Below, one piece after another: positions 28,041 through 37,155 of a stretch of DNA of 64,000 bases. A model generated the notes under the pieces. That model was not told the DNA's origin, did no database searches, and worked only from the letters and a program-made list of their open reading frames with translations. A program made the position numbers and the translations under genes. The first letter of the stretch is position 1; each line of letters starts with the position of its first letter. The DNA lies in contig CAZAEK010000002.1 in NCBI GenBank assembly GCA_964484125.1, positions 164,539-228,538 of the forward strand. The letters are read 5' to 3'. This stretch comes from DSSM01 sp964484125 (GTDB taxonomy: Bacteria; Bacteroidota; Ignavibacteria; Tepidaquicellales; Tepidaquicellaceae).

Positions 28041-30842
28041 ATGAAGAAACTTTTAATATTACTAATTCTTCTTTTTGCCGGCTCTGCATTTTCGCAGCAA
28101 GGCGGAGTTCTTACTGGTATAGTAAAAGATTCTGCCGATATTCCTCTGGAAGGTGTCTCAATTAAACTGAAGGGTACATATTCCGGTTCAGTATCTTCAT
28201 CTGATGGTTCTTACAGAATTGAAAACATCACTCCCGGAATTTATACCGTTGAAGTTTCAAGTATAGGTTTCAGAACACTTGAATATACCGGTATAAAAAT
28301 TGAAGCAGGAAAAGAGAGATCTCTTGTTATTTTTCTGACAGAGACATCATATACGGTTGACCAGGAGATACTCGTTATAGGTGACAGACCCCTGCTTGAC
28401 ATTGAACAAACATCAAGTAAACATATTATTTCAAGCGATGATATAGAAAAGACAACTGTTAAAGATATAAAAGATATCGTAACGCAACAATCAGGAATTG
28501 TAACAAGCGATAATGAGGTTTACATCCGGGGAGGTAGAGGTTATGAAAATTCCTATCTGCTTGATGGTGTATCAGTTCAGGATCCCTTGTCCGGTACAGG
28601 ATTTGGTTTACAACTTTCTGCAAATTCACTCGAAGAAGTTGAAGTTATAACTGGTGGATATAACGCTGAATTTGGACAGGCAACAAGTGGTGTAATAAAT
28701 GCAAGAACAAAAGAAGGGAAATACAGTAATTATAATTTTTATTTATCATTTCAGAAGGATAAATTCGGAGATTTCAATTCGGGTAACAGTTTCAATACAG
28801 ATATACTCGAATTTAATCTCGGAGGACCGGAACCAATTTCAAAATACATTCTGGACAAATTAAAAATTAATCCTCCGGGTGAATTAACTTTCTTTGGGAA
28901 TTTCTTTATGGGAATTTCAGACGGATTTTATTCCAGAAAAACAGGACTGAAAGCAAAACAATTATATTCATCTATTTTCGGAGGAACGAGATTTGCTCCG
29001 AGGCAGGATAACAACTGGTATTGGTTAGGTAAACTCACCTGGAGAATTACACCACAAATGAAATTATCTTATTCTTATAATCAATCAATCTCTATAAATC
29101 AAAATTCAAGTTCATTGCAAACGAATCTTGAATACGTTGAACCTTCTCCGGGATATCAGTATGATTTTCAGGAAATTCTTGATAATGCAAATACATATAC
29201 TTCCAATACAACTTTTAATACGTTAACCTGGACACATACTTTAAGCGCAAGATCTTTCTATGAAATAAAATTAACCAAGTTTTACACTCATCTCAGAGCA
29301 GATGCAAACGGATTAAACTGGGACAAATATCAGGAACCACTTGATTTAATTAAACCTCCCTTTGTTTATTATCCTATTGATTCTCTGAGGTGGGGGATTA
29401 TTCCGGGTGACGGATTTTATGACATAGGAAATCCATATACCTGGCACGATCATTACGTTGAAGAATATTCTTTAAAGGCAGATTTTACAAATAACTTTAC
29501 AACAAAGAGTAAGTTTAAAGCTGGTATTGAAACAAGTTTTCAGGAAATGCAGCTTATTGATATTTATCAGCCATGGGTTAAACCTTATGGTTTGAACAAT
29601 GATATTTATAAAGTATATCCGGCTTTTGGTTCGGCATTCGCTCAACATTCTATTCAGTTCAAAGGAATGATTTTAAACTATGGATTGAGATTAGATTACT
29701 GGATGCCGGGTAAATATGTTGATGACGCTATTAATAATCCTGCTATTGAAACTATTCCTGATGAAATAAGAAAAAAATATCTTGATGAAACTTTTACACT
29801 TTTCGGTAACAGGTTTAAAGCACGCCTCTCTCCGCGAATTGGAATTTCACATCCGATTACTGATAACCAGACTTTATTTTTCTCGTATGGCCATTTTTCG
29901 AAGAGACCTAAACCGCAATTCCTTTATGCTAAACTAAATCCTGTTTCAGCTCAATCTTCATTTCAGAAATTCGGAAATCCTGCTCTTAATCCGGAAACTA
30001 CAGTTTCCTATGAACTTGGCATAAGAAATCAATTTACAAATAATGACGTTCTCACTATAACAGCTTATTATAAGAATATTTATGACTATGTATCAACAAG
30101 AAGCATTGTTATAAACAGCGGAAGATACATTGGTAAAAATTTTATAAGTTATTTCAATCTTGATTACGCACGTTCCCGTGGTATAGAGATCGAATACAAA
30201 AAAAGAATAGGAAGTTGGTTCAATGGTAAATTTAATTTCTCTTATTCAGTTGCTACCGGTAAAAGTTCGACTTCTGACCAGGGATTTCTTGTTGTAACAA
30301 GAGGTGCTGTTGAAACGATTTCTGAAAATTTCTTAATCTGGGACAGACCAATTCAGGCGAGTGCTAATTTATTTTTACGCCTTGAAAAGGGCAAAGGGCT
30401 ATTTGGATTAGCGAGAAATATTCTTGATGATATTAATTTTAAAACAAGGATTTTCTTCCAGTCAGGGAAAAGATATACTCCTATGCTGCTGACAGGTTAT
30501 CTCGAAAACGGAAGACCGATTTACGAACCTGATTATAATAATATAAACGGTAGTGTTGGAGAAAACTGGTTTTATGTAGATTTAGATATTGATAAATATG
30601 TTGAACTTTTTAATATGGATGTTATTTTTACTATCGGTGTAAAGAATTTATTTAACAATAAAAATTCAACTATTATAAACCCTGTTACAGGAAGGGCTTA
30701 TGAATATGGAGATCCTACACCAAACGGATGGAACGATCCGTTATACCCTGATTTACAGGCTCCGCTTGATCCTTTCCCTTATAACCCGGCACGCTATCTT
30801 GCACCAAGGAGTATAAGATTTGGAATTTCATTAAAACTTTGA
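28041..30842 (+). CDS. TonB-dependent receptor with carboxypeptidase-regulatory-like N-terminal domain
   Basis: The 933-residue outer-membrane receptor has a signal peptide (about 1-18). A CarboxypepD_reg-like domain spans about residues 22-105 (GVLTGIVKDSADIPLEGVSI). The plug domain covers about 120-225 (IVTSDNEVYIRGGRGYENSYLLDGVSV) and a large beta-barrel ends in RSIRFGISLKL. This is SusC/RagA-like architecture. No SusD-like partner follows; instead a PorV-family protein and NHL lipoprotein do. The transported ligand is unknown. Confidence 0.9.
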   Translation: MKKLLILLILLFAGSAFSQQGGVLTGIVKDSADIPLEGVSIKLKGTYSGSVSSSDGSYRIENITPGIYTVEVSSIGFRTLEYTGIKIEAGKERSLVIFLTETSYTVDQEILVIGDRPLLDIEQTSSKHIISSDDIEKTTVKDIKDIVTQQSGIVTSDNEVYIRGGRGYENSYLLDGVSVQDPLSGTGFGLQLSANSLEEVEVITGGYNAEFGQATSGVINARTKEGKYSNYNFYLSFQKDKFGDFNSGNSFNTDILEFNLGGPEPISKYILDKLKINPPGELTFFGNFFMGISDGFYSRKTGLKAKQLYSSIFGGTRFAPRQDNNWYWLGKLTWRITPQMKLSYSYNQSISINQNSSSLQTNLEYVEPSPGYQYDFQEILDNANTYTSNTTFNTLTWTHTLSARSFYEIKLTKFYTHLRADANGLNWDKYQEPLDLIKPPFVYYPIDSLRWGIIPGDGFYDIGNPYTWHDHYVEEYSLKADFTNNFTTKSKFKAGIETSFQEMQLIDIYQPWVKPYGLNNDIYKVYPAFGSAFAQHSIQFKGMILNYGLRLDYWMPGKYVDDAINNPAIETIPDEIRKKYLDETFTLFGNRFKARLSPRIGISHPITDNQTLFFSYGHFSKRPKPQFLYAKLNPVSAQSSFQKFGNPALNPETTVSYELGIRNQFTNNDVLTITAYYKNIYDYVSTRSIVINSGRYIGKNFISYFNLDYARSRGIEIEYKKRIGSWFNGKFNFSYSVATGKSSTSDQGFLVVTRGAVETISENFLIWDRPIQASANLFLRLEKGKGLFGLARNILDDINFKTRIFFQSGKRYTPMLLTGYLENGRPIYEPDYNNINGSVGENWFYVDLDIDKYVELFNMDVIFTIGVKNLFNNKNSTIINPVTGRAYEYGDPTPNGWNDPLYPDLQAPLDPFPYNPARYLAPRSIRFGISLKL

Positions 30843-30864
30843 TAAAAAATTAATTAATTATAAG

Positions 30865-31854
30865 TTGAAAAAGTTTTTACAAATATTGTTCGTTTTAACA
30901 CTGATAAGCTCAGTATCTCAGTCTCAGCTTATTCCTAACCTCGGAGGTCAAAGAACAGGCACCTCCTCTTTTCAGTTTCTGAAAATTGGACAGGGTGCAA
31001 GAGCTGTGGGAATGGGTGAAACATTTGTAGCAGTATCTGATGATATTTCATCGTTATATTATAATCCTGCCGGACTGGTAGAATTTAATGATAATGGAAT
31101 ATATATAAATCATACACAATGGTTCGTTGATACAAGACTTGAATATTTTGGAGGTGTTTATCATTTTCAAAATAATGCTATCGGAGTAAGTGTAACTTCG
31201 CTAAGAACAGAAGATATGAAGGTAACAACCGAACTTCAACCTTTTGGGACCGGGGAATATTTCAGGTATTCTGATCTTGCAATCGGGTTATCATATGCAC
31301 GTAAAATGACATCACAATTTTCATTCGGCGTTTCTGTAAAATATATTGAAGAAACATTAGGTGCTCTTAAAATGAGAACAGTTGTAGGTGATATTGCTAC
31401 TTATTACAAAACAGGTCTTGGTACTTCAAGATTTGCTGTTGTGATTTCCAATTTCGGAGCTCAGTCAACTCCGACAGGCAGCGTTGATTTAATAGGTGGA
31501 AGAAAGGCAGATTCTTTTCAGAAATTTCCTCCACCAACACTTTTTAAAGTTGGATTCGCAGTGGAACCGCTTTTGAATGCCAATAACAGAATTACTACAA
31601 GCATTCAGTTAAATAGTCCAAATGACAATGCTGAAAATGTTTCTCTTGGAGCAGAGTATGCATGGAAAGAGATGCTTTTTTTCAGAGCCGGTTATAAATT
31701 TAATGTTGATTCAGAAAATTTCTCACTTGGCGCAGGTTTCAAGATTCCGATTTCTTTTGCAAAAGCAAATTTTGATTATGGATTTTCAAATTTCAGATAT
31801 TTAGGCCCGGCTCACAGATTAAGTTTAACAGTCTTATTCCCTAACTTAAGATAA
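30865..31854 (+). CDS. PorV/PorQ-family outer-membrane protein
   Basis: The 329-residue protein starts at TTG with a signal peptide (about 1-21). It carries the family motif LKIGQGARAVGMGETFVAVSDDISSLYYNPAGL (about 44-76 by position). In the type IX secretion system PorV shuttles cargo at the outer membrane; the wider family also includes FadL-like barrels. This copy lies 22 bases behind a TonB receptor rather than among other por genes, so it may serve cluster cargo. That is inference from position. Confidence 0.8.
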   Translation: MKKFLQILFVLTLISSVSQSQLIPNLGGQRTGTSSFQFLKIGQGARAVGMGETFVAVSDDISSLYYNPAGLVEFNDNGIYINHTQWFVDTRLEYFGGVYHFQNNAIGVSVTSLRTEDMKVTTELQPFGTGEYFRYSDLAIGLSYARKMTSQFSFGVSVKYIEETLGALKMRTVVGDIATYYKTGLGTSRFAVVISNFGAQSTPTGSVDLIGGRKADSFQKFPPPTLFKVGFAVEPLLNANNRITTSIQLNSPNDNAENVSLGAEYAWKEMLFFRAGYKFNVDSENFSLGAGFKIPISFAKANFDYGFSNFRYLGPAHRLSLTVLFPNLR

Positions 31855-31866
31855 TTTTTTGTAATT

Positions 31867-32955
31867 ATGAAAGATAAAATTTTAACATATCTTTTTATAT
31901 TATCAGTTCTTGCCTTAGTTCATTCTGGTTGTAAGGAAGCAAAACCTGACCTCACTGAATTCTCAAACTCTGGAGGGCAGTTTAATGTATCTGATACAAT
32001 ATACATACAGCAATCACCGGTCTGGACTCAGTTTAATGAACCAAATGATGTATATATAGGCAGAGAACCATTGGTATATGTAGCAGATACGAAAAATAAC
32101 AGAGTCGTACAGCTTGATTTGTCAGGCGCTGAAATCAGTTCAAAATATTTTAACTGGACTAATGTTTCTTCTCCAAGAAAGGTTGCTCAGGATTATTTAT
32201 TTGACTTGCTCGTGATTTGTGATTCTGTTGTTAATCTTGATACAATCAGTGTTATTTACAGATTGAAACTTGTGGAGAATCAGGGATTAGTTGGAAATGC
32301 GCCTGCAGAGCGATTAATATCAAGTCTTGAAGGTACGGTACTCTCGAACAGCAAAAGAAAATTTACAGGTATTTCTGTTTTTCCTGATAATTCTTTTATT
32401 GTAACGCGAACAGGTCCAAATAATTCCGGAATAGATCCTGATAATGCTATATTAATAATGAAGGGAAGAAACTCAATAACCTCCGTTCAGAATTTAAGCG
32501 GATTTCAGACAACAGGAGGTGGTGTATATTCAATTTATCAGACATCCGCTGTAAAAACAATTAATAATAATGCGACCGATTTTGTTATAACCCGTAATAC
32601 ATCAGAATTTGGTTTTAAAGTACTATGGTTTGAATATGATAATATTAATGGCATTTATGTCCCAAAATTTTTGCCGGAGAGTAATGTTGACCTTCTGAAG
32701 AAACAATTTTCAGGACCTGCAAGTCTTGCTCTTGATAACAATAATAATTTATTTATTGTTGATGCTGTTAGCGATTCATTGTACAGATATTCAAGCGGAG
32801 GTAAAATACTTCCCGGAAGCTTTGGCGGGAATGGTGCAGGAGAAAAAAAATTAAATAACCCTAAAGGTGTATCATATTTCAATAAAGTACTATACATTGC
32901 TGATACAAAAAATAACAGAATTGTAAGATATAAACTATCAACTGATATTAATTAA
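31867..32955 (+). CDS. NHL-repeat lipoprotein
   Basis: The 362-residue protein has a lipobox LVHSGC (Cys at about residue 21). It shows at least three NHL-type beta-propeller blades: FNEPNDVYIG..VYVADTKNNRVVQLD (about 56-84), FSGPASLALDNNNNLFIVDAVSDSLYRY, and LNNPKGVSYFNKVLYIADTKNNRIVRY at the C-terminus. NHL propellers bind proteins, peptides or glycans. The gene is 12 bases after the PorV-like gene and 9 before the membrane protein, so it is part of the operon. Its ligand is unknown. Confidence 0.75.
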   Translation: MKDKILTYLFILSVLALVHSGCKEAKPDLTEFSNSGGQFNVSDTIYIQQSPVWTQFNEPNDVYIGREPLVYVADTKNNRVVQLDLSGAEISSKYFNWTNVSSPRKVAQDYLFDLLVICDSVVNLDTISVIYRLKLVENQGLVGNAPAERLISSLEGTVLSNSKRKFTGISVFPDNSFIVTRTGPNNSGIDPDNAILIMKGRNSITSVQNLSGFQTTGGGVYSIYQTSAVKTINNNATDFVITRNTSEFGFKVLWFEYDNINGIYVPKFLPESNVDLLKKQFSGPASLALDNNNNLFIVDAVSDSLYRYSSGGKILPGSFGGNGAGEKKLNNPKGVSYFNKVLYIADTKNNRIVRYKLSTDIN

Positions 32956-32964
32956 AATAGTATT

Positions 32965-34752
32965 TTGGCAAAAAATATTAAAAAAACTGTCGAAAAAAAG
33001 ATAGTTGAAGAAAATAAATATTTTAATTATTTGCTGGTAGCTGCATTTGCAGTTTTTTTGTGTTTGTTCACAACTTTTAAAATTACCGGCGATGATGATG
33101 TATTCTGGCATCTTGCAACAGGGAAATATGTGCTTGATACTAAATCAGTTCCCTCTACTGATGTTTTTGGATATATGACATATGGGCAGGAATGGATGCC
33201 ATTTGAATGGGGTTGGGATATCCTGACTTATGGAATTTATAATATTGGTGGCTTTGAGGCTATTTCAATATTACGAACAATTTTACTGTTTGCTGTTTTC
33301 TGGATTTATTTCTACATATTCAGAAAATTTAAAGTGAGTTATACAGTTATTTTTTTCTCACTTTTTGCACTCTCATTTGCAATAATAGACAGATTAACAC
33401 CCCGCCCGCATTTAATGACTTATTTGTTTTTTGCGCTGCTGCTGTTAATTATAATTCAATACAGATATTTTAACAGGAATAATTATAAAATATTATATTT
33501 TATTCCGGGCATTTTCCTGATCTGGGCAAATATGCATATGGGTATTATTGCCGGTGCTTTCCTGCTTGGCATTTTTGTTCTTTCTGAGATAATTACATAT
33601 TTCAAACCTTTATCACTTGGTACAAAAGAAGTAAGACCACTTGAAAAAAATGAACTTATCAGATTAATAATTATCTTTGGAGTGTCACTTCTCGTTATGT
33701 TAATAAATCCGAATGGATTTGCAACTTATGTTTATGCCTATGAACACACTAAAATGAAAATGCTTCAGACAGTTAACGAATGGTTTTCACCATTCAGCGA
33801 ACGTTATGGAAAGGGAATGGCAACAACGTTTTATAAAGTATTACTATTTCTCGGATTGTTGGTACTTGTTGATGCATTCAGGAAGAAAGATATATTCAGG
33901 GCATTACTTTATATCGGATTTGCATTATACTCTGTAAGGGCTATGAGGTTTACTGTTGATTATGTTCTTATACTTTTTATTTTCATTGTATTGGCAATTA
34001 ACAGTTTTATTGTTTCGCTGAAAAGCCAGTCAGTAAAAGACTTTATTGAGAAAAAGCCATTGCTGAAAATTGGGCTTATATTATTATTTATTTATACTTA
34101 TTCACCAATTTTGAACAATAGCATTTATCTAAATTTTCTGCAGTATTACAGAATAACAGGATTTGGAATTAATTCAGATTTCATACCTGTTCAGCTTTTT
34201 GATTTTATGAAGGCAAACAACGTACAAAATATTGGTGAAAGGGTATTTAATCATTTTGGAACAGGCGGTTTTTTTATATGGAACTTTCCCGATAAGAAAA
34301 ATTTTATAGACAGCAGAAATCTCAATGATGATATATTTTTCAAATATAATGATTTGATTTCGAAGCGTCCCGGCTTCGAGAAAAAATTAGATGAATATGG
34401 TATTGATTATGCTATTTACCTTGCTCCGGATTTGGTCAGAATGCCTGAAGAAATGCAAAGCACTATAATTTCATATTTCTGTACAAGTCCAAACTGGAAA
34501 CTGATTTTCTGGGATGATAAATCTTTTCTATGGGTAAGAAATTTACCAAAATTTGAGGAGCTGATACAAAAGTATGAATATAAATATCTAAACCCTTATT
34601 CTTATTCATATTACAGGCAGCAGATCGAGAAGGGGTTACGGGAAGATAAGCAAACTGTAAAAAAAGAATATGACAGAAAAATGTCAGAAACACCAGACGG
34701 TATAGTAATTAATTCAATAAAACAAATTTTTGGAAATAAAATAAATAATTAA
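32965..34752 (+). CDS. GT-C-like polytopic membrane protein
   Basis: The 595-residue protein starts at TTG. A short Lys-rich cytoplasmic start precedes about ten hydrophobic helices between residues 22 and 395. The first extracytoplasmic loop carries GDDDVFWHLATGKYVLDT (about 45-62), an acidic/aromatic motif as in GT-C glycosyltransferases. The C-terminal 190 residues are soluble (GTGGFFIWNFPDKKNFIDSRN, FWDDKSFLWVRNLPKF). By family it may transfer a lipid-linked sugar, or be a related membrane protein. It is packed between the NHL lipoprotein and the phospholipase D-type gene, suggesting modification of cluster products. Confidence 0.65.
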   Translation: MAKNIKKTVEKKIVEENKYFNYLLVAAFAVFLCLFTTFKITGDDDVFWHLATGKYVLDTKSVPSTDVFGYMTYGQEWMPFEWGWDILTYGIYNIGGFEAISILRTILLFAVFWIYFYIFRKFKVSYTVIFFSLFALSFAIIDRLTPRPHLMTYLFFALLLLIIIQYRYFNRNNYKILYFIPGIFLIWANMHMGIIAGAFLLGIFVLSEIITYFKPLSLGTKEVRPLEKNELIRLIIIFGVSLLVMLINPNGFATYVYAYEHTKMKMLQTVNEWFSPFSERYGKGMATTFYKVLLFLGLLVLVDAFRKKDIFRALLYIGFALYSVRAMRFTVDYVLILFIFIVLAINSFIVSLKSQSVKDFIEKKPLLKIGLILLFIYTYSPILNNSIYLNFLQYYRITGFGINSDFIPVQLFDFMKANNVQNIGERVFNHFGTGGFFIWNFPDKKNFIDSRNLNDDIFFKYNDLISKRPGFEKKLDEYGIDYAIYLAPDLVRMPEEMQSTIISYFCTSPNWKLIFWDDKSFLWVRNLPKFEELIQKYEYKYLNPYSYSYYRQQIEKGLREDKQTVKKEYDRKMSETPDGIVINSIKQIFGNKINN

Positions 34753-34755
34753 AAT

Positions 34756-37110
34756 ATGAAAAGATTTTTATTTATCATCAGTATATTACTGATTTATAAT
34801 ATATCTTATAGTCAGATAGTAACAATTGCTTCAATCAGACAAAATGACGGAAATGGCGTTCCTCTGCTTATGGGACAGCAAAGAACAATTGCAGGAATTG
34901 TTACTGCTAAATTTGGAGCTGTTCAGTCATTTATTCAGGATTATACTGCAGGTACATCTGTTTATGATGCAAGTTTTACAGGCGGAGTTAATGTAGGAGA
35001 TAGTGTGATTTTAACAGGTACTATTACACATTATAACGGACTATTCCAGATTGCACCTGTATCGAATTTTTCTGTTGCGTCATCAGGAAATAATGTAACC
35101 CCGATTGTTATAAATCTTTCTCAATATGCAAATCAACAATGGAACGGATTTGAGCAATATGAGGGCAGATTATTAAGGGTTAATGGAGTTACTGTATCTG
35201 GTTCAGGTAACTGGGGCTCGAATGTTAATTATACTGTAACAGATCCATCAGGTACTTTTTCAAATATGCTGAGAATAGTGTCATCTACTAATATTCCGGG
35301 AACACCGATTCCATCCGGAGTTTTAATTGATTTTATTGTAATCGGTGGTCAATATAAAACATCTTCACCTTATAGTTCCGGTTATCAGATACAACCGAGA
35401 AGTCTCTCGGATATTATTCCTACAATTGGTTCCGTTGATCCTCCAATAGAAACTAATATTACTCAAAACAGCGTTACGCTGAATTGGGTAACTACAAATC
35501 CTTCTGATAGTAAAATTAAATATTTTATTTCGGATTCACTTAATCAACCTGTGGTTTATACAGATTCTGTTTATATTGCTACTTTAACAACTAATCATTC
35601 TGTAACTTTAAATAATTTATTTCCGGGAAGAATTTATTGTGCACAGATTATCTCAAATGGTTCAGGAGGAAATTATAATTATTTCCCAAAATATTTTTCA
35701 ACTGCTTCTCATTCAACATCAAGGGGAATAATGACTTCTTATTTCAATTATTCTGTTGATACTACAGTAGCTCTGCCAAATAATAAAGCAAACGGAATTG
35801 CAAATTTTGTGTATGACCTTGGTAAAAGAATTGATTCAGCAAATTATTCAATTGATATGGCAATCTATTCATTTGCTGATTCTTATTGTCAGTCAATTGC
35901 TGATAAAATTGTTCAGGCAGCAATCAGAGGTGTGAAAATCAGAGTTGTATATGATAGTAGAACCAATCAGGACTTAATTAATTACCTTTTATCTGCAGGA
36001 ATTAAAATTATCAAACGACCTGAAAATCCGAACAATTATATTATGCACAATAAATTCCTGATTTTTGATTCAAGAGATACTTCTTCTTATTCTGATGACT
36101 GGCTTTGGACTGGTTCAACGAATTTAACTTATAACCAGACAGCATACGGAAGAGATGTAAACAACGTAATTATGATACAAGATGAATCTTTATGTAAAGC
36201 ATATACGCGTGAATTTGAAGAGATGTGGGGTTCTCATAATGATAATTATAATTCTTCAGCTGCAAAATTCGGTTCTCAGAAAATAGATAACACACCTCAT
36301 ATTTTTTCAATAAATAATAAAAGGGTTGAAGCTTATTTCTCGCCGTCTGATAATTTACCTAAGCGGTTTATTGATGTGGTAAAGACAGCTAATAAGTCAG
36401 TTAATTTAAGTATTCTGCTGTTTACCAGAGACGATTTTGCAGATTCATTAAGGGTGAGATACAATCCTCCGAACTTAATGGTCAGAGGAGTTTTTGATAC
36501 TATAAATGCATTCAGTACTGGCTCTGAGTATCCTAAAATGAAAGGATATGGCTCAAATGCATGGAATCCTCCTGCGCGAGTTTATACGAGCAAATACAAA
36601 GTTGGAAATGATTTTATGCAATATCACCACAAATATATGATAGTTGATCCGGATTTAATAACAAGCAATCCTGTTGTTTGGACCGGATCATTTAACTGGA
36701 CTGCAACTGCTGCGACAGATAATGACGAAAATGTTTTAATTATTTACGACTCTCTTGTTGCCAATCAATATTTTCAGGAATTTGCACAGAGGATAAAAGA
36801 AAGTGGTGGAACTGTCGGAATACAGAGCATTAGCTCTGAAGTACCACAAAAATTTGAACTTTTCCAGAATTATCCGAATCCATTCAATCCTGTTACGAAT
36901 ATCAGATTCTTTATTCCGGTAAATTCATTTATTTCTTTAAAATTATATGATATACTGGGAAGGGAAGTTGCCGTTCTTTTCAGCAATGAAATCCAGGCAG
37001 GGAAATATGAATTTAGACTAAATGCTGAAAGCCTGAAATCAGGAGTTTATTTTTATTCGCTGACTTCGAAAAATTTCTCAGATACAAAAAAGTTAGTTAT
37101 TGTGAAATAA
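34756..37110 (+). CDS. Secreted phospholipase D-superfamily protein with T9SS domain
   Basis: The 784-residue protein has a signal peptide (about 1-19), an OB-fold-like N-terminal region (about 25-220, QRTIAGIVTAKFGAVQSFIQDY), and a fibronectin III-like domain (about 225-315). Two HKD catalytic motifs of the PLD superfamily follow: MHNKFLIFDS with WTGSTNL (about 429-455) and HHKYMIVD with WTGSFNW (about 623-650). The C-terminal ~85 residues are a canonical T9SS domain (NYPNPFNPVTNIRFFIP). Members cut phosphodiesters, either phospholipids or DNA. The OB-like domain hints at nucleic acid, but the substrate is not proved. It closes the cluster. Confidence 0.85.
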   Translation: MKRFLFIISILLIYNISYSQIVTIASIRQNDGNGVPLLMGQQRTIAGIVTAKFGAVQSFIQDYTAGTSVYDASFTGGVNVGDSVILTGTITHYNGLFQIAPVSNFSVASSGNNVTPIVINLSQYANQQWNGFEQYEGRLLRVNGVTVSGSGNWGSNVNYTVTDPSGTFSNMLRIVSSTNIPGTPIPSGVLIDFIVIGGQYKTSSPYSSGYQIQPRSLSDIIPTIGSVDPPIETNITQNSVTLNWVTTNPSDSKIKYFISDSLNQPVVYTDSVYIATLTTNHSVTLNNLFPGRIYCAQIISNGSGGNYNYFPKYFSTASHSTSRGIMTSYFNYSVDTTVALPNNKANGIANFVYDLGKRIDSANYSIDMAIYSFADSYCQSIADKIVQAAIRGVKIRVVYDSRTNQDLINYLLSAGIKIIKRPENPNNYIMHNKFLIFDSRDTSSYSDDWLWTGSTNLTYNQTAYGRDVNNVIMIQDESLCKAYTREFEEMWGSHNDNYNSSAAKFGSQKIDNTPHIFSINNKRVEAYFSPSDNLPKRFIDVVKTANKSVNLSILLFTRDDFADSLRVRYNPPNLMVRGVFDTINAFSTGSEYPKMKGYGSNAWNPPARVYTSKYKVGNDFMQYHHKYMIVDPDLITSNPVVWTGSFNWTATAATDNDENVLIIYDSLVANQYFQEFAQRIKESGGTVGIQSISSEVPQKFELFQNYPNPFNPVTNIRFFIPVNSFISLKLYDILGREVAVLFSNEIQAGKYEFRLNAESLKSGVYFYSLTSKNFSDTKKLVIVK

Positions 37111-37155
37111 AATAAAAAATTGTATCTTTAATTGTTAATATTAAGATAATTATTT

